Source of the DNA: Heyndrickxia acidicola
GTDB taxonomy: Bacteria > Bacillota > Bacilli > Bacillales > Bacillaceae_C
Direction of reading: 5' to 3'
DNA length: 64,000 nucleotides
Assembly: GCF_001636425.1 (NCBI RefSeq)
Contig: NZ_KV440953.1
Coordinates: 3,902,001 to 3,966,000 of the forward strand
Shown: piece after piece, positions 34,130 to 43,368 of the stretch
Layout of the letters: the number at the start of each line of letters is the position of its first letter
Numbering within the stretch: position 1 is the first letter of the stretch
Translations under genes and position numbers: made by a program
Notes under the pieces: generated by a model
Databases searched by the model: none
The model's input: only the letters and a program-made list of their open reading frames with translations
Told to the model about the DNA's origin: nothing

Positions 34130-35836
34130 ATGAAAATAAAGTGGTTATCTGCAGCTGTCATAGGCAGCTCACTTATGCTTGCGGCATGCAGCAGCAACAC
34201 AGCGTCAGATTCTCAACAGGCAACAAAAAGCACTGATATTCAAAAAATGAAGGATCAGGTTATCCTTGCGTCAGACCCTTCAAAGAGCCCAGCGCAGGCA
34301 AATAGCAGAAAAGATACCTTCGTAGCAGCCATTTCCAATCCGGGAGGCGTATTTCTGCCATACTTCTACCACAATGGCTGGGATGGAAATGTCACTTCCG
34401 TTATGTTTGAACAGCTCATTAGCTTTGATAAAACAGGCAAGCCGATACCGGATCTCGCACAGAGCTGGGATATCTCATCTGATAATTTAACGTATACATT
34501 CCACTTGAGAAAGGGATTAACCTTCAGCAATGGAAAGCCGCTTACGGCAGATGATGTTGCCTTTACACTTACACTTCTTTTAGATCCAGCCTACGATGGG
34601 GACACAGATCTTTCCCAAGCATACATAAAAGGTGCGGATGCCTATAAAAAAGGGAATGCAGCCTCCGTTTCCGGTATACAGGTTGTCGATCCGCTTACTG
34701 TAAAAATTACCACTACAAAAGTAAATGCACAGGCATTAGAGCTGATTGGCGGTCCTGTATTATCCAAGGACTATTATGGAAAAGGATATAAAAAAGGGAA
34801 GCTTGACTATCTAAAACCATTGTTCTCTAAACCAATGGGGGCAGGTCCATACGTATTGGATAAATATGTGCCAGGCCAGGAAGTCGATTTTACAGCAAAC
34901 CCTCATTTTTATTCCGGAAAACCAAAGGTAGGGCATTTCATTTATAAAGTGACTTCACCTGATACAAAAGTGCAGCTGTTCCAAACAGGTGAAACTGACT
35001 ATGATGGATTCACGCCAGACCAGGACACGCTGGACCAATTAAAGGGTCTCGGTTTTGCCAATCTCGATCTCTATACCTCCAGTGACTATGGCTATATTAT
35101 GGTCAACCATAAAAAGCCGTACCTAAAGGATAAGCGTGTGACTCAGGCCTTAATCTATGGACTTGAGCGCCAAAAAATCGTCAATGCTATCTTCCAGGGG
35201 AACGGCATGGTGGCAAATGAACCGATTTCACCGGTTTCATGGGCGTATACACCGGATGTTAACCCATATCAATACAACTTGAAAAAAGCGAAGCAGCTGT
35301 TGGATGAAGCTGGATGGAAAGTGGGCTCGGGCGGAATTCGCCAAAAGGATGGCAAGCAGCTTTCCATTTCTTACTTAACGTCTACTACAGGTCTCGGAAA
35401 TGATATTTTCATTTCTATCGCCAAAGAAGACTTTAAAAAGCTTGGGATTAATTTTAATCCTGAAATTGTGGATTTCAATGCGTTATTAGATAAGGCGTAT
35501 AAAGGGGACTACGATTTGGCAGCTGTCAGAACGTCCCAAATTATTGATCCAAGTGAACCGCTTCAGGAATTTTTATCAAATAACAGCCAGAATATAAGCG
35601 GCTATTCCAATCCAAAAGTGGATCAGCTGATCAATGAAGGTGTCAGCACGCTGGATATTGCGAAGCGGAAAGAAATCTATAAGCAGCTGTATAAAGAAAT
35701 CAGCGATGATCCGCCGTACATTTTCTTGTATTACCGCAAGGCGCTTGCTGCCTATAATTCGCGTATAAAGGGTCTTGAACCAGATCCATTTAATGGTATT
35801 CTTACATCATTACCGAAAATATCAATTAAAGAGTAA
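34130..35836 (+). CDS. Opp-type peptide ABC importer, solute-binding lipoprotein
   Basis: This 568-residue protein has a lipoprotein signal ending MLAACSSN. The SBP_bac_5 domain covers the rest: YTFHLRKGLTFSNGKPLTAD is the family hallmark and LTSTTGLGNDIFISIAKEDF lies in the C-terminal lobe. It binds oligopeptides or nickel-like ligands for the transporter downstream. GAGGGGGAG lies before the ATG. It is separated from the permease genes by a terminator and a long hairpin repeat. Confidence 0.92.
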   Translation: MKIKWLSAAVIGSSLMLAACSSNTASDSQQATKSTDIQKMKDQVILASDPSKSPAQANSRKDTFVAAISNPGGVFLPYFYHNGWDGNVTSVMFEQLISFDKTGKPIPDLAQSWDISSDNLTYTFHLRKGLTFSNGKPLTADDVAFTLTLLLDPAYDGDTDLSQAYIKGADAYKKGNAASVSGIQVVDPLTVKITTTKVNAQALELIGGPVLSKDYYGKGYKKGKLDYLKPLFSKPMGAGPYVLDKYVPGQEVDFTANPHFYSGKPKVGHFIYKVTSPDTKVQLFQTGETDYDGFTPDQDTLDQLKGLGFANLDLYTSSDYGYIMVNHKKPYLKDKRVTQALIYGLERQKIVNAIFQGNGMVANEPISPVSWAYTPDVNPYQYNLKKAKQLLDEAGWKVGSGGIRQKDGKQLSISYLTSTTGLGNDIFISIAKEDFKKLGINFNPEIVDFNALLDKAYKGDYDLAAVRTSQIIDPSEPLQEFLSNNSQNISGYSNPKVDQLINEGVSTLDIAKRKEIYKQLYKEISDDPPYIFLYYRKALAAYNSRIKGLEPDPFNGILTSLPKISIKE

Positions 35837-35845
35837 TAGATTAAG

Positions 35846-35913
35846 AGGCTGACCAATGATGTTCGGAGGCAGATTCCTAAGCGGATTCTGTTTCTAACCG
35901 GTCAGCCTTTTTT
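35846..35913 (+). terminator. Intercistronic terminator after the peptide-binding protein
   Basis: AGGCTGACC pairs with GGTCAGCCT, with a second inner stem (CAGATT/ATTCTG), and a T run follows. Confidence 0.78.
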
Positions 35914-35957
35914 AAGGATAAGCGTAAAATTTTTTATCAAATAAAATATTTAACTGT

Positions 35958-36087
35958 CCAGCTCCAGCGCCATCGGCTAGCGGATTTCTCCGTCTCCTCC
36001 CTGCGATAAGTTAACATCTAGTTTCCTTTATCTCAGTCGGAGACTACGGAATTCGTACGCCGATGGGCAAGGCGCTTATGCTTTTCT
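35958..36087. repeat. Copy 2 of the long ABC-operon hairpin repeat
   Basis: It starts CCAGCTCCAGCGCC and ends GGCGCTTATGCTTTTC, and is shorter in the middle than copy 1. It again lies immediately upstream of a permease ribosome site. Confidence 0.8.
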
Positions 36088-36105
36088 AATAAGGGGTGAG
36101 ATTTT

Positions 36106-37062
36106 ATGAAAAAGTATTTCCTCCGAAGACTGATTCAGATGATTCCGACGCTATTGGGTGTATCGATCATTATTTTTTTCCTTTTCTCGCTTATTCCTGG
36201 GGATTTTATCGATTCCAATCCAAGGCTTACACCGGAACGCGTCCATGAATTAAAAGTCTTGTACGGATTTGATAAGCCGATTATTGTCCGCTATTTTATC
36301 TGGTTAAAAGGGGTGCTCCAGGGGAATTTCGGGTACTCGCTCCAATTCCAGGAGCCAGTAACAAGCCTCTTGGGAACGTATATATGGAATTCGTTTATTA
36401 TTGCAGTGGTTACATTAATCCTGACGTGGACCATTGCGCTGATTATTGGAATCTATTCTGCTCAGAAAAAGTATTCCTTGTTTGATGGCATTGTCACCTT
36501 TTTTGTTTTTGCCGGCATGGCCTTTCCTTCTTTTTTCTTCGGCCTGCTGATGATTAAATACTTTGCCGTTGACCTAAATTGGCTTCCGGTCGGCGGAATG
36601 ACGGAAGTGGGAAGTACAACCAAAGGACTGGCATATGTGCTGGAGGTTGGGAAGCATATGATCCTGCCTGTCTTTGTCCTGACGGCAATAAGTGTTGGGT
36701 CGCTGACGAGGTATTTTCGGACCAGCATGATTGAGGCCATTGGCCAGAACTATGTCCGTACGGCCCGTGCCAAAGGGTTAAATGAAAAAAAGGTCGTTTA
36801 CAAGCATGCTTTGAAAAATGCCCTGCTGCCAGCTATTACGCTGTTATCTTTTGAACTGCCGGGATTATTTGGCGGCGCTATCATAACAGAGCAAATTTTC
36901 AGCTGGCCGGGAGTCGGACACTTGTATATGGACGCATTGGGGTACCGCGACTACCCTGTTCTAATGGCCTTTACCATGCTGCTTGCGTTTCTCACCATTT
37001 TGGCCAATTTTCTCGCGGATATATTTTATGCAGTAGCGGATCCCCGAATCCGCTTGAAGTAA
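36106..37062 (+). CDS. Opp-type importer, permease 1 (OppB/DppB type)
   Basis: This 318-residue protein has six membrane segments. The start RRLIQMIPTLLGVSIIIFFL is typical of OppB proteins. The EAA loop is YVRTARAKGLNEKKVVYKHA. It forms the channel with the next gene. ATAAGGGGTGAG precedes the ATG. Thirteen bases separate it from the second permease gene. Confidence 0.92.
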   Translation: MKKYFLRRLIQMIPTLLGVSIIIFFLFSLIPGDFIDSNPRLTPERVHELKVLYGFDKPIIVRYFIWLKGVLQGNFGYSLQFQEPVTSLLGTYIWNSFIIAVVTLILTWTIALIIGIYSAQKKYSLFDGIVTFFVFAGMAFPSFFFGLLMIKYFAVDLNWLPVGGMTEVGSTTKGLAYVLEVGKHMILPVFVLTAISVGSLTRYFRTSMIEAIGQNYVRTARAKGLNEKKVVYKHALKNALLPAITLLSFELPGLFGGAIITEQIFSWPGVGHLYMDALGYRDYPVLMAFTMLLAFLTILANFLADIFYAVADPRIRLK

Positions 37063-37075
37063 GGAGGGGTATGGT

Positions 37076-38005
37076 ATGCAAACAGCAGCTGATGTAAGAA
37101 ACCGTAAAAAATTAAAAATCCATAAAACCAGAATTTCCTCACCCTGGAGAGATGCCCTTAGAGCCTTGAGAAAAAACAAGCTTGCTATGGTGAGCCTGAT
37201 CTTTTTGATCGCCATGTGCCTTTTCTGTTTTATCGGCCCATTCTTCTCTCCCTATCTCTCAGATGATACGGATGTCATGATTATTAAGCAGCCGCCGAGT
37301 GCTGCCCACTGGCTGGGGACAGATGAATTGGGACGCGATGTGCTGACACGACTTATGCTGGCAGGACGCATCTCCCTGACGGTCGGTATTTTCTCCATGC
37401 TTCTGTCTGTATTACTCGGTTCGCTGCTGGGGGCCATTTCAGGCTTTTATCAGGGAATTGTCGACCAGATCATTATGAGGATAGCGGATGTATTGATGTC
37501 AATTCCAGGACTTCCGCTTCTATTGGTGCTGGGGGCTATTTTATCAGATTGGAAGGTTCCATCCGATTACCGAATTTATGTGGTCATGTTTATGCTGAGC
37601 ATAACCGGCTGGCCAAGTCTTGCCAGGCTGGTACGCGGAGAGATTTTGAGCCTTCGGGAGCAGGCTTATATGCAGGCTGCTGAGGTGCTGGGCCTGAGTG
37701 ACCGCAGAAAAATCCTTCATCATTTACTGCCAAATACAATCCCGCTTTTGATTGTGGTAGCAACCTTGAGTGTAGGAGGAACGATTTTAAGCGAATCGGT
37801 ATTGAGTTTCTTAGGCATGGGGGTTATTCCTCCAACACCGTCCTGGGGAAATATGATTGATACGGCCAATTCCATCATTGATTTCCAAAAACGTCCATGG
37901 CTGTGGATTCCTCCAGGTGTGTCCATCTTTTTGACCGTAATTGCAGTGAATTTATTTGGTGAGGGGCTGCGCGATGCCCTTGATCCAAAACAGAATGGCA
38001 GGTGA
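37076..38005 (+). CDS. Opp-type importer, permease 2 (OppC/DppC type)
   Basis: This 309-residue protein has an N-terminal OppC_N region (RDALRALRKNKLAMVSLIFL). HWLGTDELGRDVLTRLMLAG is the hallmark. The EAA loop is YMQAAEVLGLSDRRKILHHL and the C-terminal part LSFLGMGVIPPTPSWGNMI. AAGGAGGGG precedes the ATG. Its partner ATPases follow directly. Confidence 0.93.
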   Translation: MQTAADVRNRKKLKIHKTRISSPWRDALRALRKNKLAMVSLIFLIAMCLFCFIGPFFSPYLSDDTDVMIIKQPPSAAHWLGTDELGRDVLTRLMLAGRISLTVGIFSMLLSVLLGSLLGAISGFYQGIVDQIIMRIADVLMSIPGLPLLLVLGAILSDWKVPSDYRIYVVMFMLSITGWPSLARLVRGEILSLREQAYMQAAEVLGLSDRRKILHHLLPNTIPLLIVVATLSVGGTILSESVLSFLGMGVIPPTPSWGNMIDTANSIIDFQKRPWLWIPPGVSIFLTVIAVNLFGEGLRDALDPKQNGR

Positions 38006-38011
38006 TCATGC

Positions 38012-38986
38012 ATGGCTTTAGTGGAAGTAAAATCGTTAAAAACATATTTTCATACAGATGAGAGTACCGTAAAAGCAGTGGATGATGTCAGTTTTCAAAT
38101 TGAAAAAGGCCAGACCGTCTGTGTAGTGGGTGAGTCAGGGTGCGGTAAAAGTGTTACGGCCCTTTCCATGATGCGGCTTGTTTCTGCCCCCGGAGAAATT
38201 GCAGGGGGAGAGATCTTGTATCAGGGACAGGACCTTTTGACATTAGATAAAAAAGAAATGAAGAGACTGCGCGGGAAAGACATTTCGATGATTTTCCAAG
38301 AGCCGATGTCTTCATTGAATCCAGTATTTACAGTTGGGGAACAGATTACAGAAACTATTTTGGAGCATGAGGCGGTTACCAAGCTCGAGGCGTACGAGCG
38401 TGCCATTGAACTCATTACCCTTGTAGGAATTCCGCGGGCAAAGGAAATCATGAATTCCTATCCCCATGAACTAAGCGGCGGGATGCTGCAAAGAATTATG
38501 ATTGCCATCGCTCTCTCCTGCAACCCGCAGCTACTGATTGCGGATGAGCCGACAACGGCTCTTGACGTGACAATCCAGGCTCAAATCCTGGATCTCTTGC
38601 GCCGGATCAAAAAAGAATTTAATATGTCCATTCTGATGATCACGCACGATCTTGGAGTGGTCGCCGAAATGGCGGATTATGTTGTCGTCATGTATGCAGG
38701 AAAGGTCATTGAGCAGGGCCCTGTCCTTGAGTTATTTAAGAATCCTAAGCATCCTTATACAAAGGGGCTTTTGAAATCAAAGCCTGTACTAGGCAGCCGT
38801 AAAGACAGGCTGTATTCGATCCCTGGACAGGTGCCAAACCTGGCTGATTTGGAGAGCTCCTGCTATTTTCATGACCGCTGCGAGCACTGCATGGAGATTT
38901 GCAGGGTGAAAATGCCGGCTCTGAAACAGGATGAAAACGGCCAGTCTGTTGCCTGTTTTTTATATGAGGAGGTGAAAACACCTTGA
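38012..38986 (+). CDS. Opp-type importer, ATPase 1 (OppD/DppD type)
   Basis: This 324-residue protein has Walker [12 protein letters not shown], signature [10 protein letters not shown], Walker [15 protein letters not shown] and H-loop MITHDL. The C-terminal oligo_HPY extension contains [18 protein letters not shown], a Cys-rich stretch that can bind an iron-sulfur cluster in this subfamily. Six bases follow the permease gene, and its last four bases overlap the start of the next ATPase gene. Confidence 0.93.
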   Translation: MALVEVKSLKTYFHTDESTVKAVDDVSFQIEKGQTVCVVGESGCGKSVTALSMMRLVSAPGEIAGGEILYQGQDLLTLDKKEMKRLRGKDISMIFQEPMSSLNPVFTVGEQITETILEHEAVTKLEAYERAIELITLVGIPRAKEIMNSYPHELSGGMLQRIMIAIALSCNPQLLIADEPTTALDVTIQAQILDLLRRIKKEFNMSILMITHDLGVVAEMADYVVVMYAGKVIEQGPVLELFKNPKHPYTKGLLKSKPVLGSRKDRLYSIPGQVPNLADLESSCYFHDRCEHCMEICRVKMPALKQDENGQSVACFLYEEVKTP

Positions 38987-39948
38987 GTACACCAGTATTA
39001 GAAGTAAAAGGCCTGAAAAAATATTTTCCTGTCACAGATGGCCTTCTCGGTAAAACCGCCGGCCATGTAAAAGCAGTGGATGATATCAGTTTTACCATTG
39101 AAAAAGGGGAATCCTTCGGGTTAGTGGGAGAGTCCGGCAGCGGCAAAACCACCACAGGCCGTGCGATTCTGCGTTTGACCGAAAAGACAGAGGGAAGCAT
39201 CTTATTTAATGGCGAGGATGTGCATAAGCTTTCGAAAAAAGAGCTTCGCAAATGGCGTCCGAAAATGCAGATGGTGTTTCAGGATCCATACAGCTCCTTA
39301 AATCCGCGGATGAGAATTGGCGAGTCTATAGGAGAAGCGCTGATTGAGCATAAGCTGGCAACCAGAAAAACGGTCCGTGAAAAGGTTCTGGAAATGCTTG
39401 AGCTTTGCGGTCTGAGTGAGTATCATTTAAACCGGTTTCCGCATGAATTTTCAGGGGGACAGCGCCAAAGGATCGGGATTGCGCGCGCGATTGCGTTAAA
39501 TCCTGATTTCATCGTGGCGGACGAACCGGTGGCTGCTTTGGATGTATCGATCCAAGCGCAGATTATTAATCTATTTAGTGATCTTCAGGAGAAAAAGGGG
39601 ATATCCTATCTATTTATCTCTCATGATTTAAGTGTAGTCGAGCATCTGTGTTCAAAAATTGCGATTATGTACCTGGGGACCATCGTAGAAATGGCTCCGA
39701 GGGAAAGCCTGTTTTCAGCACCGCTCCACCCTTATACAAAGGCACTTTTATCTGCGGTTCCCATCCCGGATCCTACAATTAAAAGAGAACGAATCATTTT
39801 AAAAGGGGACATACCAAGTCCGGCTAATCCCCCAGCAGGCTGCCGCTTCCATACGCGGTGCCCGCTGGCTCAGGAAACCTGCCGTTCAAGCGTCCCGCTT
39901 TTGAGAGATGCTGGGGACGGGCATTTTGTAGCCTGCCACTTTGCATGA
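38983..39948 (+). CDS. Opp-type importer, ATPase 2 (OppF/DppF type)
   Basis: This 321-residue protein has Walker A GESGSGKTTTG, Q-loop QMVFQDPYSSLNPRM, signature EFSGGQRQRIGIAR, Walker B IVADEPVAALDVS and a C-terminal oligo_HPY tail with CRFHTRCPLAQETCR. Start is TTG overlapping the TGA of the first ATPase gene (TTGA), after GAGGAGGTG. The overlap suggests coupled translation for a heterodimer. Confidence 0.93.
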   Translation: MSTPVLEVKGLKKYFPVTDGLLGKTAGHVKAVDDISFTIEKGESFGLVGESGSGKTTTGRAILRLTEKTEGSILFNGEDVHKLSKKELRKWRPKMQMVFQDPYSSLNPRMRIGESIGEALIEHKLATRKTVREKVLEMLELCGLSEYHLNRFPHEFSGGQRQRIGIARAIALNPDFIVADEPVAALDVSIQAQIINLFSDLQEKKGISYLFISHDLSVVEHLCSKIAIMYLGTIVEMAPRESLFSAPLHPYTKALLSAVPIPDPTIKRERIILKGDIPSPANPPAGCRFHTRCPLAQETCRSSVPLLRDAGDGHFVACHFA

Positions 39949-39954
39949 GAAATT

Positions 39955-40002
39955 AAAAAACACGGCTCCATGCGTCCAATTGGGATGCGGGGGGCCGTTT
40001 TT
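39955..40002 (+). terminator. Terminator of the peptide importer operon
   Basis: AAAAAACACGGC pairs with GCCGTTTTTT across a partly structured loop. Confidence 0.7.
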
Positions 40003-40409
40003 TATTGTGTGATGAGTAGGTATAAATACCTGTTTTACCCGATTAGTCCCCTGTTTTACCCGATTAATAAAAAAACATAAAATAAAGAGTTCATTCCTGC
40101 TTGTGCGCATGTCCTGGGTTTCCGCTATTTGCCCTGGTTGCAGTTACGGCTCACCTTTTTATACCAAAAAAGGTCTTTTTAAAAGGAAAAGAGAAGTTAA
40201 ATTGAGAATGGAAAGTGAAATTTGAAAACGGGGCTTGAAAAGGGTCTGACAAAATAGTGTAGAATGTCCTTCTTGTTGTTCTGCCGTAAGGTTCTCGCTC
40301 TGAAATTTGCCAGCCCTGTTTAACCCAATAAAAAAACTGGCCAATCTCGGAGACTACCAAAATTCAACACTTCTCCACTTTCACTTTATTTTCGGAAAGG
40401 AAAGATGAT
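40003..40409. other. Intergenic, nothing assigned
   Basis: Open minus-strand frames here lack ribosome sites and are mostly low-complexity. The promoter of the NUDIX gene should lie close to 40370. Confidence 0.35.
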
Positions 40410-40904
40410 ATGCAAATCATTGAAAATTGGAACGGCCATAGAGTCAAGCTGACATGGAAACGGCATTTTCCTTTAAAAGGGAAACCCGTAACGAGTGTTC
40501 ACGGAGTGTGTTTTTATAAGGAGAATATTCTCCTTGCATACATAAAAGGGAGAGGATTTAATTTTCCCGGCGGCCATGTGGAGAATGGGGAGACACCGGA
40601 AGAAGCTTTTCATAGGGAGGCATTTGAGGAGGGATATGTGAAAGGCACGATTCAATATCTCGGCTCTATAGAAGTGAGTCACGATGAGAACCCCTTGTTT
40701 GATCCAAACGGAAAATATCCAATGGTGGGCTATCAGGCGTTTTTCCGCATGGATGTGACAGAATGTCTTCCTTTTCGGCGCGAGCTGGAATCAGCTACGC
40801 GTGTATGGGTAGAGCCGGAGGAAATTCCCTATGTCATTGATGATCATGCCCTTGCACTAGTCGTACTGGAGGAGGCATTAAAGGATACAAAGGAAATGCC
40901 ATAA
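40410..40904 (+). CDS. NUDIX hydrolase, divergent NUDIX box
   Basis: The 164-residue protein has GGHVENGETPEEAFHREAFE followed by EGYV. The first Gly, Glu and REAFEE are conserved, but the final Gly of the box is displaced by one (EEGY instead of EExG). GVCFYKENILLAYIKGRGFN is the usual strand before the box. It acts on nucleoside-diphosphate-like compounds; substrate unknown. GGAAAGG lies before the ATG. Ended by the terminator at 40920. Confidence 0.85.
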   Translation: MQIIENWNGHRVKLTWKRHFPLKGKPVTSVHGVCFYKENILLAYIKGRGFNFPGGHVENGETPEEAFHREAFEEGYVKGTIQYLGSIEVSHDENPLFDPNGKYPMVGYQAFFRMDVTECLPFRRELESATRVWVEPEEIPYVIDDHALALVVLEEALKDTKEMP

Positions 40905-40919
40905 GTTTCGTATCAATAG

Positions 40920-40957
40920 AAAAAGATGATTTTTTTAAAAAAAGTCATCTTTTTCTT
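40920..40957 (+). terminator. Terminator of the second NUDIX gene
   Basis: AAAAAGATGA and TCATCTTTTT arms surround an A/T loop, with a T-rich tail. Confidence 0.75.
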
Positions 40958-41051
40958 CATTTAAAACGTTAGCTTAGTAGTTCCGTATTCGCATTCAAAT
41001 TTTTACTTTGTTATGCTTGTAATAAACGTATTTCCTGATGAGGAGAGAATG

Positions 41052-41612
41052 ATGAAACCAAATGATATAGAGCTGTATAACCGTTTGGCGGAGAATGACA
41101 GGGAGGCACTTCGCGAGCTGTATGAACGCTATGAAAGGCTCCTGTTTTCCTTCACTTATAAAATGACAGGGCAGGCTGATTTAGCTGAAGAAGTAGTCCA
41201 AGAGGTTTTTATCAAGCTTTGGACCAAAAAGGGAATGTACGACTCCAGCAAAGGAAAATTCACCTCCTGGCTGCTGACCATTACCCGAAATGTATGTATA
41301 GATCAAATAAGGAAAAAGAAAGAGGATGGCTTCAAGGAAGGGGAAATGGAAACCTTGAAAAGCTCTGAGCCTGCTATTGAGGAGCAGGCAGAATGGAAGG
41401 AAAAAACGGCTGTTTTGAAAAGTGCCATCAAGGATTTGGGGAAAGAACAGCAGGATATAATCCAATTGTTTTATTTTCAAGCACTGTCACAAAAAGAGAT
41501 TGCAGATACCTGCCAAATCCCGCTTGGAACGGTGAAAGGAAGAATTCGGCTGGCATTAAAGCATTTAAGGAAAAAAATTGAAGCAAGAGGAGAAGGGGGT
41601 GCAGATGAATGA
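41052..41612 (+). CDS. ECF sigma factor
   Basis: The protein has about 186 residues. Region 2 is RELYERYERLLFSFTYKMTG plus ADLAEEVVQEVFIKLW; region 4 is QDIIQLFYFQALSQKEIADT with PLGTVKGRIRLALKHLRKK. An upstream in-frame start at 41013 exists, but GAGGAGAGA places the start at the ATG pair 41049/41052; 41052 has the better spacing. The stop overlaps the anti-sigma ATG by four bases, the usual cognate arrangement. Confidence 0.92.
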   Translation: MKPNDIELYNRLAENDREALRELYERYERLLFSFTYKMTGQADLAEEVVQEVFIKLWTKKGMYDSSKGKFTSWLLTITRNVCIDQIRKKKEDGFKEGEMETLKSSEPAIEEQAEWKEKTAVLKSAIKDLGKEQQDIIQLFYFQALSQKEIADTCQIPLGTVKGRIRLALKHLRKKIEARGEGGADE

Positions 41613-42436
41613 CTGAGAAAAAGGTTTGTGATCTTTTAATTGATTATTTTAATCAGCAATTAGGGGAAAAAGAAAGAAAAGAATTTGAAAACCATCTTTT
41701 AACCTGTGAGGAGTGCAGGGAAGAGTTAAAAGAGTTAGAGGCTTTAACAGAGGATTTGCCTTTTACTGTGGATTCGGTTGAACCGCCAATCGGCATGAAG
41801 GAGCGCATTTTAGGAAACATTTTATCAGCAGGAAGCGGGAAGCAGCCGTCTGCTCCGGACGAGAAGCAAGCTAGTGTTTTGGGAGACCTGCCTGGTGTGC
41901 AGTCTGAGACCTCAGAGAAAGCTGAAGAGCCGCCTGCTGCTTACAGAAAGCTTCAAGACTCCAAGGAGAAAAGGCCAAGAAGATGGATCATGCCAGCCTT
42001 AGCCGCTGCTTTGCTTCTTTCATTGGCGGGCAACATGTACCTTTTAACGACGGGAAAAAGCCATGAGGAACATCAAAAGCAAGTGGCAGAAGTGAATCAA
42101 ATGGATCAAAAAGTGCCGCTTATTCCTGCTGCCAGCCATCAAAACATTGATGCAACGGCCATGATTCTAAACCAAAGCCAAACAAAAGAGCTTGTGGTCC
42201 AGGCAAGCAAGCTGCCCGAGGTTAAAGGGAAGCAGGTTTATCAGGTCTGGCTTCTCGAAAAAGGAAAACCTTATCGTGCAGGAACCTTTGTGCCAGATCA
42301 AACAGGTGAGGGGGCTGTGACGTTTACTATCCAATATTCGGGTAAACATAAATGGGATACGATTGCCATTACCCTTGAACCTACACCAGAAAGCCAAACG
42401 CCAAAGGGAAAAATTATCGTCAGCAATAAGCTTTAG
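41609..42436 (+). CDS. Anti-sigma factor, zf-HC2 plus RskA domain
   Basis: In this 275-residue protein, residues 1-60 hold a zinc-binding anti-sigma domain (first Cys in KKVCDLL, then HLLTCEECREEL with HxxxCxxC). A linker follows, then one membrane segment (IMPALAAALLLSLAGNMYLL, about 127-146). An extracellular RskA-type domain follows with VYQVWLLEKGKPYRAGTFVP and FTIQYSGKHKWDTIAITLEP. It would hold the sigma factor at the membrane and release it after a surface signal. Signal unknown. Confidence 0.9.
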   Translation: MTEKKVCDLLIDYFNQQLGEKERKEFENHLLTCEECREELKELEALTEDLPFTVDSVEPPIGMKERILGNILSAGSGKQPSAPDEKQASVLGDLPGVQSETSEKAEEPPAAYRKLQDSKEKRPRRWIMPALAAALLLSLAGNMYLLTTGKSHEEHQKQVAEVNQMDQKVPLIPAASHQNIDATAMILNQSQTKELVVQASKLPEVKGKQVYQVWLLEKGKPYRAGTFVPDQTGEGAVTFTIQYSGKHKWDTIAITLEPTPESQTPKGKIIVSNKL

Positions 42437-42442
42437 GCCAAA

Positions 42443-42570
42443 GGCTGTTTTTCAAATAGTTATAAGACTTTTAAATTAAAAGTTGTAAATAGCTTACAAG
42501 ATTGCCGCCAAGATGGACAACATACGGATGTAGTTATTGTATGAAGGAAGCAATTTATACGTAAACAGAC
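42443..42570 (+). repeat. Copy D of the GGCTCTTTTCGT repeat family
   Basis: The ends GGCTGTTTTTC and CGTAAACAGAC are inverted relative to each other. The inner block GGACAACATACGGA is shared with copies A and C. It lies seven bases after the anti-sigma stop codon. Confidence 0.65.
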
Positions 42571-42580
42571 TTCAATAAGA

Positions 42581-42612
42581 CAGATACCGGATATACGCCG
42601 GTATCTGTTTTT
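42581..42612 (+). terminator. Terminator of the sigma/anti-sigma operon
   Basis: CAGATACCGG and CCGGTATCTG arms around ATATACG are followed by TTTTTGTTT. It lies beyond the copy D repeat. Confidence 0.88.
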
Positions 42613-42681
42613 GTTTAAGGATAAGCAAATAAAATTTCACCCGGCTTGAGTCTTGAGTCTTGCAATGAACAAATGCTTACA

Positions 42682-42999
42682 TTATATACTTCTATTTTCC
42701 ATTGCAGTTTTCTTTTGATACGAGACAGGAGACATGCAGATAGACTCCTGAAATATTTCATTGGCCAGCTTAACAAGAATTGTAGAGATGTACTTGTCCT
42801 GTGAGCTGCGAATAAATTCAGGCGTCTCCCATAAAAAGCGGAAAACGGTAAAAAGAAGATTTTCTGCAAGGGCTGTATCTCCGGTAAGCCGCAGAGCGGT
42901 TTTAAATAAAAGGTATTCATACTCCTCATAGCACTTTTTAAAGGAGGCAGTATCCATGTTTTCAATGTAGCCCAAAAATTCCAGTTTACCTACTCTCAT
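42682..42999 (-). CDS. Sigma-70 region-2-like protein without region 4
   Basis: This 105-residue protein contains ASFKKCYEEYEYLLFKTALR and LTGDTALAENLLFTVFRFLW, which align with ECF region 2 (compare FTYKMTG.ADLAEEVVQEVF in the neighbour at 41052). The DNA-melting part is degenerate and no region 4 follows. AGAGGT lies six bases before the ATG. It could be a remnant, or a small regulator that competes for core polymerase or for the anti-sigma factor. It is convergent with the sigma operon. Confidence 0.6.
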   Translation of the reverse strand: MRVGKLEFLGYIENMDTASFKKCYEEYEYLLFKTALRLTGDTALAENLLFTVFRFLWETPEFIRSSQDKYISTILVKLANEIFQESICMSPVSYQKKTAMENRSI

Positions 43000-43157
43000 T
43001 TTAACCTCTACAATAATTAGATTTGATAATGTTCATTTACCATATATTTCACCTACTTAAACAAAAATAGTAAGAATATTTTCACATCCAGCGGGACTAA
43101 AGCATCTATTCAGCCATGTGAGATCTGAAACGAAGGTCCAGTGCAGCAAGCACTAAA

Positions 43158-43189
43158 AAAGGCGGCGGACAAAGAGGTCCACCGCCTTT
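43158..43189. terminator. Hairpin, probable terminator
   Basis: AAGGCGGCGGAC and GTCCACCGCCTTT pair with one mismatch around AAAGAG. AAAAAA on the left allows minus-strand use, ending the gene at 43369. Confidence 0.7.
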
Positions 43190-43195
43190 CCTATG

Positions 43196-43326
43196 GGCTG
43201 TTTACGCAAAGATTGCTGCTTTACGTACAAAGGATTATTCCGTGTGCTATTAACAAGTTTTATTACTGAACATATATTTACAATGATATTTTGTGTTCAA
43301 TAGCAACGAAGTTTACGAGAAGAGCC
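43196..43326 (-). repeat. Copy E of the GGCTCTTTTCGT repeat family
   Basis: This is the best-defined copy at 131 bp. Its ends GGCTGTTTACGCAAAGATTG and, on the other strand, GGCTCTTCTCGTAAACTTCG match at most positions over about 26 bases. Confidence 0.75.
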
Positions 43327-43368
43327 TTCCCGTAAAAAGGAGATAATAGAATAATTTCTGGACAATGG

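Noticed and set aside
38012-39948. Nickel-specific (Nik) rather than peptide importer
   Set aside because: No nickel-binding motif or nik-type neighbour was seen; the binding protein and ATPases fit the general Opp/Dpp group, though substrate remains open.
40151-40360. Minus-strand ORFs before the second NUDIX gene
   Set aside because: Two frames overlap on the same strand with low-complexity Phe/Ser-rich sequence and no ribosome site.
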